This document shows positions 25,633 to 33,090 of a stretch of 64,000 nt of DNA, piece by piece (the first letter of the stretch is position 1; every line of letters starts with the position of its first letter). The translations under genes and the position numbers were made by a program. The DNA lies in assembly GCA_036500765.1 (NCBI GenBank), contig DASYBM010000004.1, positions 372,001-436,000 of the forward strand. The letters run 5' to 3'. The DNA is from Candidatus Sulfotelmatobacter sp. GTDB taxonomy: Bacteria; Acidobacteriota; Terriglobia; Terriglobales; Acidobacteriaceae. A model generated the notes under the pieces. The model was not told the origin of the DNA and did no database searches. It worked only from the letters and a program-made list of their open reading frames with translations.

Positions 25633-26172
25633 ATGAGTCGGAATGTTCTCCTCCAGATTCTCGGCGGCACCAAGTCGTCGCATGCCCTGCGCCGATGGAT
25701 CAACCTCTGGCCGCCATTTCTTGGCGCTGGCATCCGCGTCCAACATATCTCGCCCGACATGAAGTCCGTCGTCGTCGAGATGAAGCTCCGCTGGTGGAAT
25801 GCCAACTACGTCGGCACTCATTTCGGCGGATCGCTCTTTGCCATCACCGACGCTTTCTATATGCTCATGCTGATGGCCAACCTGGGCCGCGATTATATTG
25901 TCTGGGACAAAGCCGCGAGCATCCGCTACCGCAAGCCCGGTCGAGGCACGGTGCGCGCCGAATTTCGCCTCACCGACGCACAGATCGACGATATTCGTGA
26001 GAAGCTACAGACGCTTCCCAAGTACGAGCCCATTTTTACCGTCAACGTGAAAGACGACCAGGGAACTGTGGTCGCCGAAGTAGAGAAGCTGCTGCACATC
26101 CGCAAGAAAGAGGCAGTCTCGAATCCGTCGAATCAGCCGCGAAGCGGCGAAAAAATGCAGACCACCGCATAA
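25633..26172 (+). CDS. DUF4442 hotdog-fold protein, possible thioesterase
   Basis: The 179-residue protein matches DUF4442, a hotdog-fold family related to PaaI-type acyl-CoA thioesterases. Visible features are NLWPPFLGAGIRVQHISPDM, the N-G-T-H-F-G-G-like NYVGTHFGGSLFAITDAFY that forms the central helix, and KAASIRYRKPGRGTVRAEF. A thioesterase or lipid-binding role is only likely. It lies in the run hemC-DUF4442-paiB-hemD; the link to haem may be just cotranscription. Start at the ATG directly following a family C repeat. Confidence 0.75.
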   Translation: MSRNVLLQILGGTKSSHALRRWINLWPPFLGAGIRVQHISPDMKSVVVEMKLRWWNANYVGTHFGGSLFAITDAFYMLMLMANLGRDYIVWDKAASIRYRKPGRGTVRAEFRLTDAQIDDIREKLQTLPKYEPIFTVNVKDDQGTVVAEVEKLLHIRKKEAVSNPSNQPRSGEKMQTTA

Positions 26173-26225
26173 GCCGGGGCTACTTCGCAGTTGGAACCAG
26201 CCCAGAGAGGCGAAAAAGATCACTC

Positions 26226-26885
26226 GTGTACATCCCCGAACACTTTCGAGTCCGCGATCATGCCGAGGCCGTGGCGTTCATGCGGGCGAATCCATTCGCG
26301 ATCCTCGTCTCCTCTACTGACGACGGTCCCTTTGCCACGCACGCTCCCTTGGCCATTCGCGAAAACGGAAGGGAATCCGGTGGCCAAGGCGATGACCAGT
26401 TGATCGTCCGCGGCCACGTGGCCAAAGCGAACCCGCACTGGCGTTACCTCGAACAGCAACCGCAGTGCATGATCATCTTTCACGGTCCCCATGCGTACGT
26501 GTCTCCACAGAACTACACGACGCAAGAAACTGTGCCCACCTGGAATTACGGCGCAGTTCACGTCTACGGCAACGCGCGCGTATTCTCCGCGCCCGACGAA
26601 TTGCTCGGAGTGCTCCACGAACTGATTCCGATGTTCGAGCCCGCTTACGCCGAACAGTGGGCCAGCCTGAGCGGCACCTACCGCGAACGCATGTTGAGCC
26701 ACATCGTCGGCTTCGAGATCACAGCCACAAAAATTGAAGCCAAATTCAAGCTCAGTCAGAACCGCACGCGCGAAGAGCAATCGAATGTAATCGCCTCGCT
26801 GGGCGCGGACTCCAACACCGAAGTATCGGGAGTAGCGCGCCTCATGCGCGAACAAGGTTTAGGCGTGAAGAAAGAAAGCGAATGA
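26226..26885 (+). CDS. PaiB-family FMN-binding protein
   Basis: The 219-residue protein begins YIPEHFRVRDHAEAVAFMRANPFA and contains GHVAKANPHWRYLE, HGPHAYVSPQNY and TWNYGAVHVYG, all typical of the PaiB flavin-reductase-like split-barrel family. Annotated as a negative transcription regulator from Bacillus PaiB, it more plausibly binds FMN or haem-like ligands. Placement among haem genes fits a haem-related use, but that is inference. GTG at 26226 is the best start. Downstream lies a family B repeat before hemD. Confidence 0.8.
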   Translation: MYIPEHFRVRDHAEAVAFMRANPFAILVSSTDDGPFATHAPLAIRENGRESGGQGDDQLIVRGHVAKANPHWRYLEQQPQCMIIFHGPHAYVSPQNYTTQETVPTWNYGAVHVYGNARVFSAPDELLGVLHELIPMFEPAYAEQWASLSGTYRERMLSHIVGFEITATKIEAKFKLSQNRTREEQSNVIASLGADSNTEVSGVARLMREQGLGVKKESE

Positions 26886-26903
26886 GCGTGTTTCAAAGTT
26901 CGT

Positions 26904-26952
26904 GTGGGGCGGGCACTCCCTTCGGCAAGCTCAGGGCAGGCTCTGTCCGCCA
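26904..26952. repeat. Family B palindromic repeat before hemD
   Basis: CCCTTCGGCAAGCTCAGGG is flanked by GGCGGGCA and TGTCCGCC, which can pair. It is related to the copies in mutS and nth. It lies ten bases before the hemD start codon and could influence its translation. Confidence 0.65.
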
Positions 26953-26961
26953 ACTCTAACC

Positions 26962-27903
26962 ATGAGCAGGAAAGTTAAGTCGTCGACGAGCTCGACCCTC
27001 GCAGGCACTCGCATCCTGGTCGGCCGCGCCCGCCATCAGGCCGGCGCGCTCTCCGCCGAACTGCGCCAGCGCGGCGCAGAAGTAATCGAGATTCCCTTCA
27101 TCGAGATTCGAAGGCCGAAATCCTTTCAGCCGCTCGATGCCGCCCTGAAACATCTAGCAACGTACCACTGGTTGATCCTGACCAGCGTGAATGGCGTCGA
27201 AGCCATGTGGGAGCGAATGGAGAATCTGCATTTGATTCGCGCCAGCGGAAAACTGGAAGGGAGCAATGACCGGGAAGGGCACGACCGGGAAGGGCACGAC
27301 TTGAGTCGTGCCGTACGGCGCTCTACCGCGAACCCGGCTTTAGCCGCTGGGGGCCGCGTGCGCATTGCCGCCATCGGCCCCGCCACAAAAAACGCTATCG
27401 AGCAGCGCGGCGCCAAAGTCGACATCGTCCCCAGAGAATACATCGCCGAATCCGTCGTTCGCAGCTTGAAGAACAAGGTGAAAGGGAAGCGCGTGCTGCT
27501 GGTGCGCGCCAAAGTCGCGCGCGACGTGATTCCCCGCGAACTGCGAAAGGCTGGAGCGCAGGTCGACGTAGTGGAAGCTTACGAAACGGTGATACCGAAG
27601 TCTTCTCGCACGCGGCTGTGGGTTGCGCTAGAGAATCCAAAAAAGCGACCGCATGTTGTAACGTTCACGAGTTCATCGACCGTGCGCAATTTCATTGAAC
27701 TCTTGCGCACCCGACCGGCCGTGCGTGCCGTACCCACAATTCTCCGACGAAAGCTTGCTGGAATCCTTATCGCCTCCATCGGTCCTGTTACTTCTGCGAC
27801 CGTGCGCGAATTTGGTCTGCCAGTCGACATCGCGGCGAAGGAGTTCACCATTCCTGGCCTGGTCCAGGCGATCGTGTCGGCTCTGCGCCAGAATTCCCGT
27901 TAG
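26962..27903 (+). CDS. hemD: Uroporphyrinogen-III synthase
   Basis: The 313-residue enzyme closes and inverts ring D of hydroxymethylbilane to give uroporphyrinogen III. The sequence is weakly conserved, as usual, but LVGRARHQAGALSAELRQRGAEVIEIPFIEI, WLILTSVNGVEAMWERM, AAIGPATKNAIEQRGAKVD and VTFTSSSTVRNF are the expected elements of the two-lobed fold. Residues about 101-131 (NDREGHDREGHDLSRAV and on) are coded by an inserted family C repeat and should form a loop. ATG 26962 is chosen over 26902 because the earlier frame is a family B repeat. Confidence 0.9.
   Translation: MSRKVKSSTSSTLAGTRILVGRARHQAGALSAELRQRGAEVIEIPFIEIRRPKSFQPLDAALKHLATYHWLILTSVNGVEAMWERMENLHLIRASGKLEGSNDREGHDREGHDLSRAVRRSTANPALAAGGRVRIAAIGPATKNAIEQRGAKVDIVPREYIAESVVRSLKNKVKGKRVLLVRAKVARDVIPRELRKAGAQVDVVEAYETVIPKSSRTRLWVALENPKKRPHVVTFTSSSTVRNFIELLRTRPAVRAVPTILRRKLAGILIASIGPVTSATVREFGLPVDIAAKEFTIPGLVQAIVSALRQNSR
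27268..27355. repeat. Family C repeat inserted in frame in hemD
   Basis: A 15-bp unit, GACCGGGAAGGGCAC, occurs twice in tandem (27268-27297), running into the perfect hairpin GGCACGACTTGAGTCGTGCC (27292-27311), then CCCGGCTTTAGCCGCTGGG. The family also occurs at 25561-25624. The reading frame stays open across it. Confidence 0.8.
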
Positions 27904-27942
27904 CGAAGGCCGCTGCGAAATCGCTCCAATAGAATCAACACA

Positions 27943-28210
27943 TTAGCGTTAAGTTATTGATAATAGAGTAGCGCGGCGCCGAAGCCGGAACGTCGCAGCG
28001 CGCGCAGGCCGGACGCTAGAGTGCCATTTGCGGAGCCGCTAAGGCCTCTAACGCCACGATCTCGCCACTGGCCGACCGAGAAGGTCGTCGAGAAAATGTC
28101 AACGCTAAAATCGACCGCCAGACAGAGGGGCTCTTAGCGTTATCAATAACTTAGCTCTAAGTTATTGATAACGTTGAGGCGTAGTATCGTACAATAATGT
28201 ACGTACAATC
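27943..28210. repeat. Palindrome-bounded spacer, possible miniature element
   Basis: In the 311-bp gene-free spacer between convergent hemD and the S9 peptidase gene, AAGTTATTGATAA (27951-27963) is met by an inverted TTATCAATAACTTA (28140-28153). The latter is one arm of a 16-bp perfect hairpin (28138-28153 with 28158-28173, loop GCTC). TTAGCGTT precedes both the left copy and the hairpin. A second small palindrome, CGTACAATAATGTACG, lies at 28188-28203. No ORF is present in the 200-bp interior. It may be a miniature inverted-repeat element, with the hairpin also ending transcription from both sides. Confidence 0.55.
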
Positions 28211-28214
28211 GCCT

Positions 28215-30239
28215 CTACTCTGTCACCGAACAACTGCAATCCGCCGGCACGACGTGCGCGAGCAAAAAGTCGGCCACGCGCTTATAAGCGTCAATCTGGT
28301 TCTCCACCCGCGCAAAGCCGTGGCCTTCGTTCTCGTAAACTTTCGACTCCACCGTGCCGCCGCGTTTCTTGATGGCATCGACCACCTGCTGCGTCTCCGA
28401 TTTCGGGCAGCGCGGATCGTGCCCGCCCGCCAACAGCAGCAGCGGCGCCTTGATCTGGTCGATGAAGTTGATCGGTGAACGATCCTCGTAGAGCGCCTTA
28501 TTCTTCACCACATCGCCCATGGTCGCAAGATCGGACTGCCGCAGTTCCGGATCTTCGTTTTCAATTTCGGTGAACCAGTTCACGAAAGGAACAATTGGCA
28601 CGCCCGCGGCCCACACGTCCGGAGCCTTGGTCACGGCCATCATGCTCAGATAGCCGCCGTAGCTTGCGCCCATGACTGCGATCTTCTTGGGATCGAGATG
28701 CCCGGTCTGCTTGATCCAATCGACGCCGGCCAGCACGTCCTGCAAATCGCCGCCGCCCATGTCGAACAGATTCGCCTGCTGAAATTCTTTCCCGTATCCC
28801 GTCGAGCCGCGGTAGTTGGGAGCGAGCACCATGTAGCCTTGATTGGCGGCGTATTGCACAAAGCGGTTGAACGAGTTCATGGTCTGCGACGTCGGGCCGC
28901 CGTGAATGTACACGATCGCCGCATTCTGCCCGTTGCGCGCCATGTTGAAGGGCACGTAGAGAAACGCCGAGATCGTCCACTTACCGTCACGGCTGGGATA
29001 ATGCACGAGATACGGCTCAACCATGTCTTCCGACCGCACGCCCGCGACCAGCGAATGCGTAATCTGGTGCGACTTGCCGGTGGCCAGAGTGTAGACCCAA
29101 AGATCGCCCGGCGCGGTCGGCCCATTGTGGTAATAAAGCAGACGCGATCCATCTTTGGTAAAAGCCGATCGCCCGCCCGCCGGCTCGTTCACGCCTTTCG
29201 GAATAGGAAGCGCCGTGGACTTTCCGGTCGCGAGATCGTGCAGGTAGATATCTTCGTTGCCGTCAACATTGGCGGTGAAGGTGAGATGCTTGCCGTCGGG
29301 TGAGAACTCTCCGCCATGAATCGCCCACTTATCTTTGGTCAGCCATTTGATTTCGTTGATGCTCCCGGCCTGTGGATCGCCCCGTCTTCCCACCAACAAG
29401 AGGCCTATATTGTCGTATCCGTTCGGCGCGTTAGAGGTAAGCAATATAGTCTCAGCGTCCAACATGCCGCGCGTGGAAATGTCGTTAGCCGAGAACCGCT
29501 GCTCCCCGTCATGCGGCGTAAGCAGCGTGCTCTTTCCCGTAGCCACATCCGCGATAAAAATATTCGAATCCGTGCCCTTGGCCTGATCCTGCGTGTAGAC
29601 GATGAACTTTCCGTCCTTCGTCCAGATTGGGTTGTAGTTTCCTTTATCCTGCGGCGTATCTTTTGTGATGTGCTTCACCTCGCGCATCACCATGTCGAAA
29701 ATGTCGATTTCATACGCCGCCGAAGTTTTCGGCTTCACTTCATACGCAAGGTAGCGTCCATCAGGCGACCATGTAGGACTGAGTTCCGCAATCTCGCGCG
29801 TCTGCGTGAGGTTCACGACCTTGCCAGTCTTGGGCGAAACGAGAAAAATATCCCACTGCTCGTCGCCGTCGTAGTCGGACTGATACGCGATCCACTTTCC
29901 ATCCGGAGACCACGCCGGCGCCGTCTGCCGCTGATCGCTGACGGTGAGCTGCACCGGCCAGCCGCCGTCGGCCGGGACGAGCCACAGATTATTCCGTCCA
30001 CTCATGTTCGAGATAAAGGCAACGCTCTTGCCGTCTGGCGACCACGTCGGACGCCCAATCTGCCGCGTCATATAAAGCTTCTCAATGGTCAGGCTGCGCG
30101 GCTCAACCTCGGCATTGGGCTTGGACGCAACTTGCTTGGGATCGGTAACGGCCTGCGGCGCAGGCAAAGTCTGGGCGGAAGTTTCGGCGACGACAGTGCT
30201 CATGAATATGACGATAGCAAAGAGTGAGAATAGGCGCAT
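28215..30239 (-). CDS. S9-family serine peptidase (acylaminoacyl/dipeptidyl peptidase type), exported
   Basis: The 674-residue protein begins with a signal peptide (MRLFSLFAIVIFMSTVVAETSAQ). It then has a TolB/WD40-like beta-propeller with repeated TWSPDGK-type blades (for example RPTWSPDGKSVAFIS, APAWSPDGKWIAYQS) and a C-terminal alpha/beta hydrolase domain. The catalytic serine is S526 in GASYGGY, the acid lies in GGHDPRCP, and the histidine in ENEGHGF. It should cut peptides in the periplasm or outside the cell. The start at 30239 is preferred to 30344 since it puts the signal peptide first. It is convergent with hemD. Confidence 0.92.
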   Translation of the reverse strand: MRLFSLFAIVIFMSTVVAETSAQTLPAPQAVTDPKQVASKPNAEVEPRSLTIEKLYMTRQIGRPTWSPDGKSVAFISNMSGRNNLWLVPADGGWPVQLTVSDQRQTAPAWSPDGKWIAYQSDYDGDEQWDIFLVSPKTGKVVNLTQTREIAELSPTWSPDGRYLAYEVKPKTSAAYEIDIFDMVMREVKHITKDTPQDKGNYNPIWTKDGKFIVYTQDQAKGTDSNIFIADVATGKSTLLTPHDGEQRFSANDISTRGMLDAETILLTSNAPNGYDNIGLLLVGRRGDPQAGSINEIKWLTKDKWAIHGGEFSPDGKHLTFTANVDGNEDIYLHDLATGKSTALPIPKGVNEPAGGRSAFTKDGSRLLYYHNGPTAPGDLWVYTLATGKSHQITHSLVAGVRSEDMVEPYLVHYPSRDGKWTISAFLYVPFNMARNGQNAAIVYIHGGPTSQTMNSFNRFVQYAANQGYMVLAPNYRGSTGYGKEFQQANLFDMGGGDLQDVLAGVDWIKQTGHLDPKKIAVMGASYGGYLSMMAVTKAPDVWAAGVPIVPFVNWFTEIENEDPELRQSDLATMGDVVKNKALYEDRSPINFIDQIKAPLLLLAGGHDPRCPKSETQQVVDAIKKRGGTVESKVYENEGHGFARVENQIDAYKRVADFLLAHVVPADCSCSVTE

Positions 30240-30356
30240 GGGCGTAGTGGATTCCACGATATCGAAGAAAAGTTTAGCAGAGCCCATGCCGATGTTCTTA
30301 GCTCGGATGTCCACAGGTTCGTGATGTTCATTTGTCACAGACAAAAACTCTAAGGT

Positions 30357-30747
30357 TTGTCATCCTGAGCTTTGCGAAGGATCTATGCATTCGCCGGAAC
30401 CCAAAACGTACTTCGTCTACATTGTGACGAACCGCTCACAGACGCTTTACACGGGTGTTACGAACAATCTGATCCGTAGGGTACGTGAACACAAACAAGG
30501 AATCGGCTGCCATTTTTCCTCGAAATATAAGCTCGACCGACTGGTTTACTTTGAGCGCTTTGAAGACATACGCAATGCCATCGAGCGCGAAAAGCAAATT
30601 AAAGGGCTGTTGAGAATCAAGAAAATAGCCCTGATCGTTTCGGTTAATCCTGACTGGAAGGATTTGAGCATCGAATGGTATGAACGCCACCAGTTTCAGC
30701 CAGAGCCGGCAAAATGCATAGATCCTTCGCAAGGCTCAGGATGACAA
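30357..30747 (+). mobile_element. Putative GIY-YIG mobile element with 35-bp inverted ends
   Basis: The left end (30357-30391) and right end (30713-30747) are inverted copies of a 35-bp sequence beginning TTGTCATCCTGAGC and differing at one position. The enclosed nuclease gene starts inside the left end and stops inside the right end. GGT lies directly outside both ends, which might be a 3-bp target duplication but could be chance. The end core GTCATCCTGA...GAAGGATCT matches family A repeats elsewhere in the window. The whole is only 391 bp. Mobility is inference. Confidence 0.6.
30385..30744 (+). CDS. GIY-YIG domain nuclease, YhbQ/UPF0213-like
   Basis: The 119-residue protein consists almost wholly of a GIY-YIG domain: YFVYIVTNRSQTLYTGVT (the GIY and YIG strands read VYI and YTG), the catalytic-type arginine region NLIRRVREHKQG, and NAIEREKQIKG with the metal-binding glutamate. 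Single-domain members occur as stand-alone genes of unclear role and as parts of mobile introns and elements. The first residues and the last ten (KCIDPSQGSG) are coded by the flanking inverted repeats, a strong sign that gene and repeats form one unit. No Shine-Dalgarno sequence is evident before the ATG. Confidence 0.85.
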   Translation: MHSPEPKTYFVYIVTNRSQTLYTGVTNNLIRRVREHKQGIGCHFSSKYKLDRLVYFERFEDIRNAIEREKQIKGLLRIKKIALIVSVNPDWKDLSIEWYERHQFQPEPAKCIDPSQGSG

Positions 30748-30787
30748 GGTACCTTTCACGACGACAAGGTACTCTCATGGCCACGCG

Positions 30788-31657
30788 CTACGCCTTCGCA
30801 TCCTTGTGCATCTCCACCGTGCTCCAGGTCTTATCCTCAGCGTGGCACAGGTTTTCAAGAGCGCACTCGGCGCATTTGGGTTTGCGGGCGATGCAGAGTT
30901 TGCGGCCGTGCCAGATGATCTGGTGCGAGAACAGAATCCACTTCTCGCAGGGAAGAATGCGCATCAGATCCTGCTCGATCTTCTGCGGATCGTTCTCGCT
31001 GGTAAGTTCCAGGCGCCGCGAGATGCGGTGCACATGGGTATCGACGACGACGCCCACGGCCTTCTTAAACCACGTGCCCAGCACGACATTCGCAGTTTTG
31101 CGTGCCACTCCCGGCAAAGTCAGAAGCTTCTCGATATCGTCCGGAACCTCGCCGCCGAACTCGGCGACAATCTTTTTCGCCGCTCCGACGACCGACTTCG
31201 ATTTGTTGCGGAAGAATCCGGTGGAGCGCACATCGGGCTCGAGTTGTTCGGGAGTGAGCGCGGCGAACGCCGCAACCGTGGGATATTTGCGGAAAAGTTC
31301 GGGTGTGACGCGGTTCACATTTACATCGGTCGATTGCGCCGAAAGAATCGTGGCCACCACCAGCTCCCAGGCGCTGCCGTGGGTCAGAGCGCAGGTGACA
31401 TCGGGATAAAGTTGGTTCAGGCGCTGCAAGATATCGGCGACTCGTTCGGGCGCGACAGGGTTGTAGCCTTTCAGCTTGGGCGCTGCGCTCTTGCGCTCCG
31501 GTGGCGCTGACGCCGAGGCCTTGCCTCGGCCTGGACCCCTCGACTCCGCTCGGGGCAGGCTCGCGAATGCGCCCGTCCCCACGCGAGCATTTTTAGTACT
31601 GACTTTATCCTGATGGCCGGTTCGAGCGGGGCGGCGTGGAGTCACACCACGAGGCAT
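30788..31657 (-). CDS. nth: Endonuclease III (DNA glycosylase/AP lyase)
   Basis: The 289-residue repair enzyme removes oxidised pyrimidines and cleaves at abasic sites. It shows the HhH motif with the catalytic lysine (LPGVARKTANVVLG), the aspartate in VDTHVHRISRRL, and the iron-sulfur cluster ligands CIARKPKCAECALENLC in the C-x6-C-x2-C-x5-C pattern. It is about 70 residues longer than the usual Nth at the N-terminus. Part of that basic, low-complexity extension (about 25-50) is translated from palindromic repeats. AAGGAG five bases before the ATG at 31657 supports this early start. Convergent with the GIY-YIG element. Confidence 0.95.
   Translation of the reverse strand: MPRGVTPRRPARTGHQDKVSTKNARVGTGAFASLPRAESRGPGRGKASASAPPERKSAAPKLKGYNPVAPERVADILQRLNQLYPDVTCALTHGSAWELVVATILSAQSTDVNVNRVTPELFRKYPTVAAFAALTPEQLEPDVRSTGFFRNKSKSVVGAAKKIVAEFGGEVPDDIEKLLTLPGVARKTANVVLGTWFKKAVGVVVDTHVHRISRRLELTSENDPQKIEQDLMRILPCEKWILFSHQIIWHGRKLCIARKPKCAECALENLCHAEDKTWSTVEMHKDAKA
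31512..31583. repeat. Palindrome plus family B repeat within nth
   Basis: GCCGAGGC-CTT-GCCTCGGC-type hairpin (31512-31530) is followed by CCCCTCGACTCCGCTCGGGG (31536-31555), GGCAGGC, and the inverted flank CCGTCCCCAC (31573-31582) that also bounds the mutS copy. It encodes part of the N-terminal extension of endonuclease III. Confidence 0.65.
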
Positions 31658-31896
31658 AATATCTCCTTCGGCCCAACATCTTAACAGCGATGTGCGTCAT
31701 CCTTCAGCGTCGGCTCATTAATTCGCGACCGCATGCGATTCGTGACATCATGCGCTCGGGCGTCTCCCGGCTAGTCCGTGCACTGACCGTCGGTAACCTG
31801 AGTTGGAATTGACGGTTGTTGCGAGCCCCGGTAGTCTGGAAATCATGTAGTCTGGGAATAATTCAGACAGGGAATTCAGCTAGAGTCAGGAATCCA

Positions 31897-32121
31897 GTGG
31901 CGGTGACTTCCATCCAACTCGGGCAAGTGTGGCGCAGTGAAGCCGACGGCCAGGATTACCTGGTCACCAAGGTTTATAGCGAGGTCTTTTCGCAGTTCGC
32001 CATGCTGCGCCCCGCCGGAATCACCGCCCCCGACGCGCCCACCGTCCGCGTAAAAGTCGTGAAAGGCCCTCAAGGCGCGACCTTGCCCGGCTACGCGTTT
32101 ACCCAGGAAGAGTCGTTCTAG
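31897..32121 (+). CDS. Small conserved-looking hypothetical protein
   Basis: A 74-residue product is predicted from GTG 31897: VAVTSIQLGQVWRSEADGQDYL, then VTKVYSEVFSQFAMLRPAG and a basic beta-rich tail ending QEESF. The content resembles a small SH3-like or DUF domain, but I cannot name it. An ATG at 31816 in the same frame is less likely because its extra 27 residues look non-coding. A -10/-35 pair is not obvious. It is followed at once by the large inverted repeat upstream of dedA. Confidence 0.5.
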   Translation: MAVTSIQLGQVWRSEADGQDYLVTKVYSEVFSQFAMLRPAGITAPDAPTVRVKVVKGPQGATLPGYAFTQEESF

Positions 32122-32128
32122 AACGGTC

Positions 32129-32320
32129 GTCGTCAGTCGTTGGTCGTCGGTCGTTGGTCATTAGCCAAATCAACTCTCAGGACAAATCCTTTACACTGAT
32201 TGCAGCCCTCAGTTTGCAGGTGCGGCGATGTTTTTCGCCGACGACTGACGGCCGACGACCAACGACTGACGACCGACGACCAACGACTGACGACCAACGA
32301 CTGACGACCGACGACCGAAC
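32129..32320. repeat. Large inverted repeat built from CGACGACCAACGACTGA-type units
   Basis: The left arm (32129-32152) is a perfect 24-bp inverted match to 32271-32294. The right side (32237-32320) contains several tandem 7-8 bp units of the CGACCAA/CGACTGA kind, so alternative pairings are possible. It ends just before the dedA start codon (32323) and could fold into a long stem in the mRNA leader. It is not a CRISPR: there are no unique spacers of constant length. Confidence 0.75.
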
Positions 32321-32322
32321 TC

Positions 32323-32967
32323 ATGACTGAAAAAATTCTCGCCATCTTATTCGTCTTCATCAGCAAAGTCATCGCCGTCACGGGCTACGCAGGAATCACG
32401 CTGCTGATGGCAATTGAGTCCGCATGCATCCCGCTGCCTTCGGAATTGATTATGCCGTTTGGCGGATACCTCGTATTCCAGGGCAAGTTCCAGCTTCTTT
32501 GGCTGGCCACCGCAGGCGCGATCGGCTGTAATCTGGGGTCGTTGGTCGCGTATGAGATCGGATGTTATGGCGGTCGTCCGCTGGTCGAACGCTATGGCCG
32601 CTGGATTCTCATGGGACGCCGCGAACTCGACTGGTCCGATCGCTTCTTCGCTCGCTGGGGATACCTGGCCGTATTCTTCGGGCGCTTGCTCCCCGTGGTC
32701 CGCACTTTCATCGCGCTTCCGGCCGGCATCGCGCGCATGCCCCGCGGCCGCTTTCATCTCTATACTTTTCTGGGATCATGGCCCTGGTGCCTCGCCCTTG
32801 CATACCTTGGAATGAAGCTGGGCGAAAACTGGCGCGAGTTAGGAAAATATTTCCACAAGTTCGACGCCGTGATCGGCGTGCTGCTGATCGCAGGCGCTGC
32901 TTATTTTGTCTGGAGCCACTGGCAGCATCGGATGGGGCGTCAGGCGTCGGGCGCGAGCCCTCAGTAA
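32323..32967 (+). CDS. DedA-family membrane protein
   Basis: This 214-residue inner-membrane protein of the DedA/SNARE-associated (VTT) family starts with ITLLMAIESACIPLPSELIMPFGGYL. It contains the family motif VGRRELDWSDRFFARWGYLAVFFGRLLPVVRTFIALPAG in several segments, with the FxGR and G-x-x-x-R positions present, and ends in hydrophobic helices. DedA proteins act as lipid scramblases or undecaprenyl-phosphate/phospholipid carriers and support membrane potential. No obvious Shine-Dalgarno sequence is seen; the leader consists of the large repeat array. Confidence 0.9.
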   Translation: MTEKILAILFVFISKVIAVTGYAGITLLMAIESACIPLPSELIMPFGGYLVFQGKFQLLWLATAGAIGCNLGSLVAYEIGCYGGRPLVERYGRWILMGRRELDWSDRFFARWGYLAVFFGRLLPVVRTFIALPAGIARMPRGRFHLYTFLGSWPWCLALAYLGMKLGENWRELGKYFHKFDAVIGVLLIAGAAYFVWSHWQHRMGRQASGASPQ

Positions 32968-33090
32968 ATTCATCCTCCTGCCCGCCGCCGTGATATAGTC
33001 CTCCCGCCCGAAATAAGATCGCAATCTTTCGGCGCTCTGTCAAATCACGCTGACCACAGAATCGGTCAATTTCCACACAAGGGGAGACCC

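Noticed and set aside
32129..32320. CRISPR array
   Set aside because: Units are 7-17 bp, degenerate, partly inverted, with no spacers of constant length and no cas genes in the window.
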